From assembly GCA_963808775.1 (NCBI GenBank), contig CAWEGR010000005.1, forward strand, positions 1,054,001 through 1,118,000: a DNA stretch of 64,000 nt, written 5' to 3'. Below the pieces are notes generated by a model. The model saw only the letters and a list, made by a program, of their open reading frames with translations, was not told the DNA's origin and searched no databases. The translations under genes were made by a program, and so were the position numbers. Of this stretch, positions 6,902-15,178 are shown piece by piece (position 1 is the stretch's first letter; each line of letters opens with the position of its first letter). Source of the stretch: JACVRW01 sp963808775. GTDB lineage: Bacteria > Actinomycetota > Thermoleophilia > Solirubrobacterales > Thermoleophilaceae.

Positions 6902-7132
6902 GCCCGCTACATACCCCTCCGAGACTGCTGCAAGCTTCAGCGTCAGCGGACACCGCGTGTGCCAGTCAAGCGGGTGCGCTGGGTCAGTTGCCAAAGCTCC
7001 AGCGTTTCAATAGCGGCCTTGCGTGCGCGGTCGGGCGCGGGAGACTCGCGCTGAGGGCCTAAATAGGCGCCAACGCTTCCTCGGTGCACGAGGTCGTCGC
7101 GGACCTGCACTGCGCCGGAAGGGACGGACCGC

Positions 7133-8350
7133 ATGTGGAGACGAGAGTCACGGCGACGTCGGGATCGGCGTGCACGGCTGCGGTTCCGCGAACGCCTCGC
7201 GCGCATCGCTCTCGCAGGCCTGGTCACGGCCGGGCTGGCGTTGTGCACGACGCCGATGTCCGCCTCGGCAGCAGCGCCGTTCGGGTTCGTTGGCATCAGC
7301 GCCGAGGAGGTCACCTGGCAGCCGGGGGACGAGCAGGACCGCAACCTCGCGCTGATGCAGGCCCACGGGATAACCGAGCTGCGCGTGATCGTGCGCTGGT
7401 CGTACATCGAGCAGGTGCGCGGCGTCTACCAGTGGGACCTGCTCGACAACCTCACGCTCGCGGCGGCACGACACAACATCCGGGTGCTCCCGATCGTCGG
7501 CGGCGAGGTCCCGTGGGCGACGTCGCGGGCGCCCGGCGACGCACGAGGATGTCTGTTCCCGCCTGCCGACAACTCCACCTTCGCCGGGTTCATGCGGCTG
7601 GTGGTGGCGCGCTACGGGTCGGGTGGCGAGCTCTGGCGGGCGCACCCTGAGGTCCCGCAGCATCCGTTCACCAGCTGGCAGATTTGGAACGAGCAAAACA
7701 CCGACACGTTCTGGGCCTGCAAGCGCAACGCCAAGAGATACACAGAGCTTGCGCGCGTCACCGCGAATGCCATCCACGACGTCGACCCCGGCGCAACGAT
7801 CATCACCGGCGGCGCACCGAACAAACACGGCGGCGACTACCTGCGCAAGATGTTCAAGAACGGCGCCCGCAAGATCTTCGACGCGGTCGCGCTGCACCCC
7901 TACAAGAAGGACGCCGATGCGGTCGTCGCCGAGGTCCGCAAGGCGCGCAACCTGCTCAACGACCTGGGCGCCAAGAGGTGGACGATTCGCGTTACCGAAT
8001 TCGGTTGGGCGACCAGCGGGCCGCCCCACAAGATGCACAGCGCCGACGAGGCCAAGCAGGCCCGGCTCGTCAAGAAGACGTTCACGAAGCTGGCCGCGCA
8101 GCGCAAGAAGCTCAAGCTGACCGGCGTGGCCTACTACGCCTGGCGCGACGCACCGATCCCCACAGATGTAAACGGCGGGTCCGACTACTGGGGACTCCAC
8201 ACCGGGCTGCTCCGCCTCGACGCGACGCCCAAGCCCGCGCTCAACGCGGTGCTCACGGCGTCAAACGGCGATGGAGTAGCCGCGCCATCACGCCACGCGA
8301 CGAGGATCGCGAGCAGTCGAGGTGCTGGCCCCGGTAAGGCCGACGCCTAG
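7133..8350 (+). CDS. Secreted clan-A glycoside hydrolase
   Basis: A 405-aa protein with an Arg-rich N-terminus, a hydrophobic core (IALAGLVTAGLAL) and an AxA-type cleavage site near residue 45 (SASAAA), so it is exported. The rest is a TIM-barrel glycosidase: WSYIEQVRGVYQWDLLD near the start, acid/base Glu in SWQIWNEQNTD (around residue 187) and the nucleophile Glu in VTEFGW (around residue 288). Closest in style to cellulase or family 39-like endoglycosidases; the substrate is unknown. The C-terminus after about residue 375 is low complexity and may be non-native. The ATG at 7133 follows a GGAAGGGACGG ribosome-binding stretch. Confidence 0.82.
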   Translation: MWRRESRRRRDRRARLRFRERLARIALAGLVTAGLALCTTPMSASAAAPFGFVGISAEEVTWQPGDEQDRNLALMQAHGITELRVIVRWSYIEQVRGVYQWDLLDNLTLAAARHNIRVLPIVGGEVPWATSRAPGDARGCLFPPADNSTFAGFMRLVVARYGSGGELWRAHPEVPQHPFTSWQIWNEQNTDTFWACKRNAKRYTELARVTANAIHDVDPGATIITGGAPNKHGGDYLRKMFKNGARKIFDAVALHPYKKDADAVVAEVRKARNLLNDLGAKRWTIRVTEFGWATSGPPHKMHSADEAKQARLVKKTFTKLAAQRKKLKLTGVAYYAWRDAPIPTDVNGGSDYWGLHTGLLRLDATPKPALNAVLTASNGDGVAAPSRHATRIASSRGAGPGKADA

Positions 8351-8360
8351 GCTGCGCGCC

Positions 8361-8903
8361 GTGCGCACGTCACGCCCTCGCCCAGACGTTCTCGCCTTCG
8401 GGCTCGCGCTTGGCCTCGTGGCATGGCCGGCGATCGTCTTTGTCTTGGACCGAAACGGGGCCGCAGCGATCATGTGCGCCATGTGCCTGGCCGGTCTTGT
8501 CGGCGGCCGGGTTGCGGGCGTGCCCGACCGGGTGCTGCTGCTGGTAGCGGTCGGACTTCTGGTGGTCCTCTGGATGGTCTGGATCGACCCGCCCTCCACC
8601 AGTTCGCGGAGGACGAGCGCACTCGCGCACACGATCGGCGGCATCCTGGCCGGATGGGCCCTGGTCGAAGCGCTGCGCCGCCGGATCTCGGACTGGCTCG
8701 CCGTCGCGCTCCTGGCCCTCATTGCGGTCACATTCCTGACCGTCCTATGGGAATTCGGCGAGTACGCCGGTGATCGCCTGCTCGACACGGCCCTGGTCCC
8801 GAGGAAGCGCGACTCAGCGGAGGACATCTTCTTTGGCACCTTCGGAGGTGCTGTCGGCGTCGCGTTCGGCATGGTCGTCGCGTCCTTGCGACGAGGCGGC
8901 TAG
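8361..8903 (+). CDS. Multi-pass membrane protein, DUF2238/YjdF-like
   Basis: About 180 aa with five or six hydrophobic segments and the C-terminal motif LWEFGEYAGDRLLDT followed by SAEDIFFGTFGGAVGVAFG. The W-E-x(3)-Y...D...D...G pattern resembles DUF2238 (YjdF) integral membrane proteins, whose function is unknown. The GTG at 8361 avoids overlap with the glycosidase gene; an in-frame GTG at 8322 is also possible. The stop overlaps the convergent nhaA stop by 4 bases. Confidence 0.65.
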   Translation: MRTSRPRPDVLAFGLALGLVAWPAIVFVLDRNGAAAIMCAMCLAGLVGGRVAGVPDRVLLLVAVGLLVVLWMVWIDPPSTSSRRTSALAHTIGGILAGWALVEALRRRISDWLAVALLALIAVTFLTVLWEFGEYAGDRLLDTALVPRKRDSAEDIFFGTFGGAVGVAFGMVVASLRRGG

Positions 8904-10281
8904 TCAGGTTGCCCGGGATCACCGGAGCGCACGAGCCGGTTGCGCAGCAGCAGCGAGCCGATCCCGATGACGCCGGCCAGCAGCGACGCGACGAGGATCG
9001 CGAGGGTCGCCTGCTGCTGGAGGGCCACGTCGTCGAAGGCCAGGATCGAGATGAAGATCGCGACCGTGAAGCCGATGCCCTTGAGCGGAGCCATTGCGGC
9101 GATCGCCGCCCAGTCGAGGCTTGCGGGGAGGGTCGCGCCGCTGAGCCGGGAGACGGCCCATGGCATGAGGATCCCCGCGACCGGCGCCCCCACCACGAGT
9201 CCGAGCAGGATGCCCAGCCCCACCGGTCCCGTGAGCGCGTCGCTCAGGCGGTCGGCCGACAACTCGACTCCGGCGTTCGCGAGCGCGAACAGCGGCAGCA
9301 CGACGAATGCGGACCAGGGGTGCAGCGCGTGCTCCATGCGCACGAGTGGCGAGCACGGCCTCGCGGGACAACCGCGACACCTCGGACATCGTCGCCGCAC
9401 TCACCTCGTCGTCGCTCTCGGCGACCACCTCGCCGAGCTGGCCGGCGATCGTCTCGCTCGTCTCGCGAGGCGGGTAGAACGGTCGCGCCGGCGTGAGGAA
9501 GCCGAGGACGACGCCGGCGATCGTGGCGTGCACGCCGGACTCGTGCACGGCGACCCAGACCGCCCCCGCCGCGAAGACATACGGAACGAGCGACCGCACC
9601 CCGATGCGCTGCATCACGGCCACGGCCGCGAGCGCCAGCACCCCGCCGCCGAGCCAGGCGAGCGAGATGCCTCCGGAGTAGAAGATTGCGATGACGACGA
9701 ATCGTCGCCAGGTCGTCGACCACCGCGAGCGTGAGCAGGAACGTCCGGAGCTCAGCCGGAGCTCGCTCGCCAACGAGCCCGAGAGCGGCGAGGGCGAACG
9801 CGATGTCCGTGGCGATCGGGATCGCCCAGCCGTCGAGGTTGCCGTCCGCGATCAGGTTGACCGCCAGGTAGGTCAGCCCGGCGCCGACCATGGTCCCGAA
9901 GGCGGCGGCGACCGGCAGCGCCGCATAGCTGCGGTCGCGCAGCGCGCCGAAGATGAACTCGCGCTTGACCTCCAGGGCGACGACGTAGAAGAAGATCGCC
10001 ATCAGGCCGTCGTTCACGACCTCGAGCAGGTCGAGATGCAGCTCGAGGTCGCCCACGCCCGCGACGGCCTCGTGGTGCCAGAAGTCGCTGTAGGAGTCCG
10101 GCGAGGCGTTGGCCCAGACGAGCGCGGCGATCGCCGCGAGCATGAGGACGAGGCCGCTGCCGGCCTCCGTGCTGACGAACTCCTCGAGCGGGCGCACGAC
10201 CCGTCGCGCGACCGGGCGGTCGGAGCGCGCCCACGGAGACGGGAAGTGGCGCGGCTGCCGGACCTCGGGCGGGTCGGTCAT
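8900..10281 (-). CDS. nhaA: Na+/H+ antiporter NhaA, two frame changes
   Basis: Exchanges two protons for one sodium ion across the inner membrane in pH and sodium homeostasis. The three pieces together span a whole NhaA. Residues 1-200 (10281 to about 9700) contain EFVSTEAGSGLVLM, VALEVKREFIFGALRD, IPIATDIAFALAALG and LAVVDDLATI, with the transport aspartates. A second piece (about 9700 to 9350) has VVIAIFYSGGISLAWLGGG and VHATIAGVVLGFLTPARP. The third (about 9350 to 8900) has LHPWSAFVVLPLFALANAGV and GIGFTVAIFISILAF. The frame changes near 9700 and 9350 leave nothing missing, so base indels in the sequence are the likely cause. Confidence 0.85.
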
Positions 10282-10291
10282 CCGCTGACAG

Positions 10292-10320
10292 GGTGCGGGC
10301 CGCTCATTGCGGCCCGCACC
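10292..10320 (-). terminator. Hairpin between the CHRD gene and nhaA
   Basis: A perfect 12-bp inverted repeat (GGTGCGGGCCGC / GCGGCCCGCACC) with a TCATT loop, placed between two minus-strand genes, 23 bases past the corrected stop of the CHRD gene. There is no clear T-run on the minus strand, which is common for actinobacterial terminators. Confidence 0.6.
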
Positions 10321-10342
10321 TTATGTCTCCTGGGTGCCTCGC

Positions 10343-10877
10343 TCAGCGCGCGTGGCCGCGCCCGTTGCCCCTGACCTGGCCGCGAATCTCGCCGGCTTGG
10401 CTCTGCTGCGGTGTGGACGTTGGCGTACGTCACGCCGTGGCGCATCGCGCCGACCACCTCAGAGAAGTCCGCCGGGCCCGCGATGCCCTGCGCGGTGACC
10501 GCGACCACGTCGTCCGCGGTCCATTCGCCGCTGATCGTCGCCGGGCCGGCCGGGCACGCCTGCGGCGTAGGCACGCCCGCGGGCGGCGCCAGGTTCGTGC
10601 AGAAATAGAGCACGATCCCGCCGTTCGCGAAGCGCTGACCCAGATGGATATGCGCCTGGGTCGGCGTCCCGCTCAGGTCCGCGTACTTGAGCGTCCACTC
10701 AATCGTGTCGCCCGCCCTGTTCAGGCGGGCCTTGAACTGGCCGTTGCCCTCCGTGGAGACGAACGGCACCTCGCCCGCTCCGGTGAGCTTCGCCTCGAAG
10801 CCACCGCGGCCTCCGGCGACGGCCACCGCGGTGACCGCGCCCACAGCGACGAGCGCAACCAGCAGCGCCAGCCTCAC
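10343..10877 (-). CDS. Secreted CHRD-domain protein, frame change near C-terminus
   Basis: A short exported protein: hydrophobic N-terminus (LALLVALVAVGAVTAVAVAG) followed by a CHRD domain (FEAKLTGAGEVPFVSTEGNG, AGDTIEWTLKYADLSGTPTQ, AHIHLGQRFANGGIVLYFC). CHRD domains bind extracellular or surface ligands; the exact role is unknown. As sequenced the frame drifts after VTYANVHTA. One base change near 10400 restores the usual CHRD ending GEIRGQVRGNGRGHAR with a stop at 10343. The unshifted frame instead runs through the terminator hairpin to 10278, so the shifted reading is preferred. The start is the GTG at 10877. Confidence 0.78.
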
Positions 10878-11000
10878 ATCGCTTGCTCTTCACGGCTGAT
10901 CCTCCCTCCCTCTGGGACCGGTCATACGCGAAATACCCCTGCGCGGTTCATCGCTACCGTCGCGGTAAAGGCAGGACTGGCCCATGCCGAGGAGAGACCC

Positions 11001-12200
11001 ATGACATCCCGCGCGCGCCGCCCCCGGGCAGGCGCCATCGCCCTCGTGCTGCTCTGCCTCGTTCCCGCCTCCGCGCTCGCCGCCCCGCCGCGCGCGCCGA
11101 CGGTCTACAAGGTCCCGACGAAGATCAAGTCCGATTGCTCCGTCGCGGTCGACGCCAAGATCTCCTCCTGGCTCGCGACCGTGCCGGACAACAGCACGGT
11201 CCAGTTCGGCAATGGGCGCTGCTACGGCCAGGACGGCACGATCGCCCTGAGCGGCCGCCGCGGCCTGACGATCGACGGCCAGGGCTCCGAGTTCCGGGCG
11301 CTCACGCCGGGCAACAGCCATCGCGCCAACTGGCGCTTCACCGGCGGCTCCAATCTGACGCTGCGCAACATGGCGGTCCGAGGCTCGAACCCGACGGGCG
11401 TCTACCAGGCGGGCTTCGAGTGGCAGCACGGCTTCGCGGTCGAGGGGGTCCAGGGCATGACCCTCTCGAACGTGCAGGCGCGCGAGACCTGGGGCGACGG
11501 CGTCTACGTGGGCCACAGCGTCCACACGTGGGCCTGCGGCGACGATGCCTCGAGCGCCCGCAACGTCACGGTCAGCGGCGCCACGATCGAGCGCATCGGC
11601 CGGCAGGGTGTCGCGATCGTCGACGCCGAGGACGTCGCGGTCCAGAGCTCCGCGATCGGACCGGTCGCGTGGTGGAGCGTCGACATCGAGACCGATGACG
11701 ACTGCGAGATCGCGCGCCGGATCACCGTCGCCGGGAACACGTTCGGCGCGAACCGCTACGGCGTGATCGGCAGCGTCGGCTATGGCGTGTCCCCGCAGGT
11801 CGGCGACCTCACGGTCACCGACAACGTGCAGACGGTCGCGACCGGCCCCGCCGGCGAGTGCTGGGCGCCCGTCTGGGTCTACTCGCCCGTCGACGCCGCC
11901 GGCAGCGTCACCGGCTACCGCGACAACTACGTCTTCCGCCGCAACAGGTTCCTCGGCAAGCGGAACGGCTTCGAGTTCAGAGGGGTGAGGAACATCGAGG
12001 TGAGCTCCAACACGCTCACGCTCACCCCGACGACCGGCTGCGGCAAGCGCTACGGCACGTACCTGGCGGACGTCCACACGATCGGGATCACGTCCAACGT
12101 GTTCGCGGGCGCGAACGACGTCCTCATCGTGCGGGACCCCGCGGGAGCGCTCAGCACGGGCATCACCTCGACGGGCAACTCCATCCCACCGCTGGGGTAA
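11001..12200 (+). CDS. Secreted right-handed beta-helix protein
   Basis: A 399-aa exported protein. A signal peptide (AGAIALVLLCLVPASALAAP) is followed by repeated parallel beta-helix coils with N-containing turns: LTIDGQGSEF, LTLRNMAVRGSN, MTLSNVQARETWGDGVYVG, VTVSGATIERIGRQGVAI, ITVAGNTFGANRYGV, IEVSSNTLTL and IGITSNVFAGANDVL. The architecture is that of pectate-lyase-like and polysaccharide-binding surface proteins; no catalytic set is clear. The ATG at 11001 is preceded by GAGGAGAGA. It is divergent from the CHRD gene; the 123-bp gap holds the palindrome TACCG-TCG-CGGTA at 10955-10967, a possible promoter or operator. Confidence 0.8.
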   Translation: MTSRARRPRAGAIALVLLCLVPASALAAPPRAPTVYKVPTKIKSDCSVAVDAKISSWLATVPDNSTVQFGNGRCYGQDGTIALSGRRGLTIDGQGSEFRALTPGNSHRANWRFTGGSNLTLRNMAVRGSNPTGVYQAGFEWQHGFAVEGVQGMTLSNVQARETWGDGVYVGHSVHTWACGDDASSARNVTVSGATIERIGRQGVAIVDAEDVAVQSSAIGPVAWWSVDIETDDDCEIARRITVAGNTFGANRYGVIGSVGYGVSPQVGDLTVTDNVQTVATGPAGECWAPVWVYSPVDAAGSVTGYRDNYVFRRNRFLGKRNGFEFRGVRNIEVSSNTLTLTPTTGCGKRYGTYLADVHTIGITSNVFAGANDVLIVRDPAGALSTGITSTGNSIPPLG

Positions 12201-12320
12201 TTCAGGCGCAGCCTCCCCCGCCCGGTCCGACACGCGCATCCCCCAAACCGGGCACCCCTGCATACGCGAGGCAGGTCGCGGGTATCAAGCCGCACGAACG
12301 CCCTGAGGGAGGGAGCGCAT

Positions 12321-12776
12321 ATGTCAGTCGTCGACGGCGGAGCCACCGGCTCCGAACACCACCGTGAGATCGATTGGGAGGCCGCCGAACGATCTCCCGA
12401 GTTCCAGGAACTCGTCAGCCGCAGGCGGTCGTTCGTCGTGCCCGCGACCGTGTTCTTCCTCGCCTGGTACTTCGGCTTCGTGATCCTCGCCGGGTACGCG
12501 CCCGACTTCATGGGCGAGGAGTTCCTCGTGGACGGCCTGACGGTCGGCTACGTGTTCGCGCTCTCGCAGTTCGTGATGGTCTGGGGGCTCGCCGCCTGGT
12601 ACCTGCGCAAGTCCGACCGGGTGTTCGATCCGCTGGCCAAGCGCGCAGCCGAACGCGCACTCGAGGTGGCCGGGACCGCGCCCAGGGAGGAGCGCACCGG
12701 CCGCTTCGAGCGCGGCGTGGAGGAGCCGGTCGCCGGCGCCGGGACGGATAGCCGTGAGGAGGTGACGCGCCGATGA
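12321..12776 (+). CDS. DUF485 membrane protein, partner of acetate symporter
   Basis: A 151-aa protein with the DUF485 core SPEFQELVSRRRSFVVPATV, then two transmembrane helices (FFLAWYFGFVILAGY and VFALSQFVMVWGLAAWYL) and a charged C-terminal tail. In many bacteria this family (YjcH) is encoded directly before the cation/acetate symporter, as here, with a 4-base ATGA overlap into the next gene. A ribosome-binding site GAGGGAGGGAG lies upstream of the ATG. Confidence 0.88.
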   Translation: MSVVDGGATGSEHHREIDWEAAERSPEFQELVSRRRSFVVPATVFFLAWYFGFVILAGYAPDFMGEEFLVDGLTVGYVFALSQFVMVWGLAAWYLRKSDRVFDPLAKRAAERALEVAGTAPREERTGRFERGVEEPVAGAGTDSREEVTRR

Positions 12777-14428
12777 CCTTCATCGCCGCAGACGTCAACG
12801 AGCTCGCCCTCGCCATCTTCGGCGCGGTGGTCGCGCTCACGCTCGGGGTCACCTGGCTCGCCTCGAAGCGGGTCTCGACCGCCACGGACTTCTGGGCCGC
12901 GGGGCGAGGCCTCACCGGCGTGCAGAACGGCTTCGCGATCGCCGGCGACTACATGTCGGCCGCGAGCTTCCTCGGCATCGCCGGGCTGATCTTCCTGTTC
13001 GGGTTCGACGGGTTCCTCTACTCCGTCGGCTTCCTCGTCGCGTTCCTGACCGTGCTGTTCCTGCTCGGCGAGCGCATGCGCAACTCGGGCAAGTTCACGA
13101 TCGCGGACGTGCTGTCGTTCCGCATGAAGGAGCGTCCGGCGCGGTCGGCCGCGGCGCTCGGCACGCTCGCGGTCGCGGGCTTCTACCTGATCGCCCAGAT
13201 GGTGGGCGCGGGCGTCCTGATCCAGGCGCTCGTGGGCATCGACTTCACGCTCGCCGTGATCATCACGGGCGCGTTCATGATCGTCTACATCGTCGCCGGC
13301 GGCATGCTCGCCACGACCTGGGTGCAGATCATCAAGGCGGTCCTGCTCATGACCGCGACGATCGCGCTCTCGCTGTTCGTGCTCGCCGAGGTGGGCTGGA
13401 ACCCGATCGACCTGTTCACCCAGGCGCGCGCGAACTCGCCCGAGGGCGCCTCGTACCTGAAGCCTGGGCTGTTCCTGTCGAGCCCGATCGACACGGTCTC
13501 GCTCGGCCTGGCGCTGGTGCTCGGCACGGCCGGGCTGCCGCACATCCTGATGCGCTTCTTCACGGTGCCGGACGCCAAGGCGGCGCGCGGCTCCGTGATG
13601 TGGGCCGTGGTCCTGATCGGCGCCTTCTACGTGATGACGACCGCCCTCGGCTTCGGCGCGCGGGCGATCCTCGGGGACGGCGCGACCGAGGCAGTGGGCT
13701 CTGGCGGCAACCTCGCCGCTCCGCTGCTGGCAGAGGAGGTCGGCGGCGGCGCCGGCACGTTCGGCGGCGACCTGTTCCTCGCGATCATCGCGGCCGTGGC
13801 CTTCGCCACGATCCTGGCGGTCGTGGCCGGCCTCGTCATCTCGGCGTCGGGAGCGGTGGCGCACGACATCTGGTCGAACGTCATTCGCCGCGGCCACGAC
13901 TCGGAGCGCGAGGAGGTATGGGTCGCGAAGGTGGCGTCGGTCGCCATCGGCGCGATCGCGATCGCCATCGCCGTCATCGGCGGCGAGGGGTTGAACGTCT
14001 CGTTCATGGTCGGGTTGGCGTTCGCGGTTGCCGCGAGCGCGATCTTCCCGGCGCTGCTGCTCGCCCTGACCTGGCGGCGCTTCAACACGACCGGCGCGGT
14101 CACGGGGGTCATGTTCGGCGTGATCAGCTCGATCGCGCTCGTGATCATCAGCCCGACGGTCTGGCCGGGAGCGGACTCCGAGGGCGGGGCCCTCGGCTTC
14201 TACGACCTCGCGAACCCGGGCATCGTGTCGATCCCGCTCGGCTTCATCGGCTGCTGGCTCGGCACCATGCTGTCGCGTGAGGAGCGCGCGGAGCGCAGCT
14301 TCGACGAGCTGTTCGTGCGCTCGGAGACCGGGCTCGGCGCCGAGACCGGCACGGGGCTCACGCTCACCGGGCGGCGCGGACCGGCGCGCGGCGTGGCGGC
14401 GGTCACGACTACGATTCCGCGCCTATAG
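12773..14428 (+). CDS. actP: Cation/acetate symporter (SSS family, ActP-like)
   Basis: A 551-aa sodium:solute symporter with about 13 hydrophobic helices. The signature near the N-terminus is DFWAAGRGLTGVQNGFAIAGD (cut to YMSAASFLGIAGL for the conserved helix 2), and LGLALVLGTAGLPHILMRF marks the central conserved segment. It probably takes up acetate or a similar short monocarboxylate with sodium. Its coupling to DUF485 upstream and acetyl-CoA synthetase downstream supports acetate as substrate. The final 40 residues after LFVRSETG are low complexity. Confidence 0.88.
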   Translation: MTFIAADVNELALAIFGAVVALTLGVTWLASKRVSTATDFWAAGRGLTGVQNGFAIAGDYMSAASFLGIAGLIFLFGFDGFLYSVGFLVAFLTVLFLLGERMRNSGKFTIADVLSFRMKERPARSAAALGTLAVAGFYLIAQMVGAGVLIQALVGIDFTLAVIITGAFMIVYIVAGGMLATTWVQIIKAVLLMTATIALSLFVLAEVGWNPIDLFTQARANSPEGASYLKPGLFLSSPIDTVSLGLALVLGTAGLPHILMRFFTVPDAKAARGSVMWAVVLIGAFYVMTTALGFGARAILGDGATEAVGSGGNLAAPLLAEEVGGGAGTFGGDLFLAIIAAVAFATILAVVAGLVISASGAVAHDIWSNVIRRGHDSEREEVWVAKVASVAIGAIAIAIAVIGGEGLNVSFMVGLAFAVAASAIFPALLLALTWRRFNTTGAVTGVMFGVISSIALVIISPTVWPGADSEGGALGFYDLANPGIVSIPLGFIGCWLGTMLSREERAERSFDELFVRSETGLGAETGTGLTLTGRRGPARGVAAVTTTIPRL

Positions 14429-14439
14429 GAGCCAGACCG

Positions 14440-15168
14440 ACACTCCTCGCGCTTCAGCACATCGCCTGCGAGCCACCCGCCGCGTTCGAGGACGAGCTTC
14501 TCGCGCGCGGCGGCGAGCTCGTGCGGGTGGAGCTTGACGAGGGCGAGCGCCCGCCTGACTGGCGGGAGTTCGAGGGCCTGATCGTGATGGGCGGGCCGAT
14601 GGGCGCCTACGAGGAGGACGCGCACCGGTGGCTGCGCTCCGAGAAGGCGCTGATCCGCGAGGCCGCGGAGGCTGGGCACCCCGTCTGGGGCGTCTGTCTC
14701 GGCGCGCAGCTGCTCGCCGCGGCGCTCGGCGCGCGCGTCTACCCGGGCGAGGCGGGCGCGGAGGTGGGCATGCTGCCGGTCGAGCTGACGGACGAGGCGC
14801 TCGCCGATCCCGTCTTCGCCGGTGCTCCAAGCAGCTTTCCCACGCTGCAGTGGCACGGCGACACCTTCGAGCTCCCGGACGGCGCGACGCTGCTCGCGAG
14901 CTCGCCCGCATACCCGAACCAGGCCTTCTCCTACCGCAACGCCTACGCGCTCCAGTTCCACCTCGAGGTGACGCCCGAGCTGGCGCGCGAGTGGGGCGAG
15001 GTGCCGGCCTACGCCGCGGCGGCCGACGCCGTGCTCGGACCTGGATCGCTGCCGGGGCTGCTCGCGGAGGTCGAGCGCGGCGCGGCGAGCTCGATCCCGC
15101 TCGCGCGCTCGCTGTTCGGACGCTGGCTCGAGCACGCCGTCGGTGTGCCCGCAGCGGCGGTCGGGTAG
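14440..15168 (+). CDS. Class I glutamine amidotransferase-like protein, start unclear
   Basis: A GATase1 domain: LIVMGGPMGAYEED, nucleophile Cys in WGVCLGAQLLAAALG and the His-Glu pair in YALQFHLEVTPE, like stand-alone GMP-synthase-type amidotransferases. The natural N-terminus (LALQHIACEPPAAFEDELL) lies upstream of the first GTG at 14521, but no ATG, GTG or TTG is in frame at the proper place. A GGAG sits at 14428-14431 and the codon 8-9 bases later is ACA at 14440, so the start codon may be altered by a base error. It lies between actP and acsA in the acetate operon; its substrate is unknown. Confidence 0.75.
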   Translation, partial: TLLALQHIACEPPAAFEDELLARGGELVRVELDEGERPPDWREFEGLIVMGGPMGAYEEDAHRWLRSEKALIREAAEAGHPVWGVCLGAQLLAAALGARVYPGEAGAEVGMLPVELTDEALADPVFAGAPSSFPTLQWHGDTFELPDGATLLASSPAYPNQAFSYRNAYALQFHLEVTPELAREWGEVPAYAAAADAVLGPGSLPGLLAEVERGAASSIPLARSLFGRWLEHAVGVPAAAVG

Positions 15169-15178
15169 AAACTCTCCC

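Noticed and set aside
5050..7045. A short match between the Rep 3' region (about 5065-5095) and 6994-7032 (shared TTGCGTGCGCG).
   Set aside because: The exact match is 11 bases, expected by chance in such GC-rich DNA; flanking similarity is weak.
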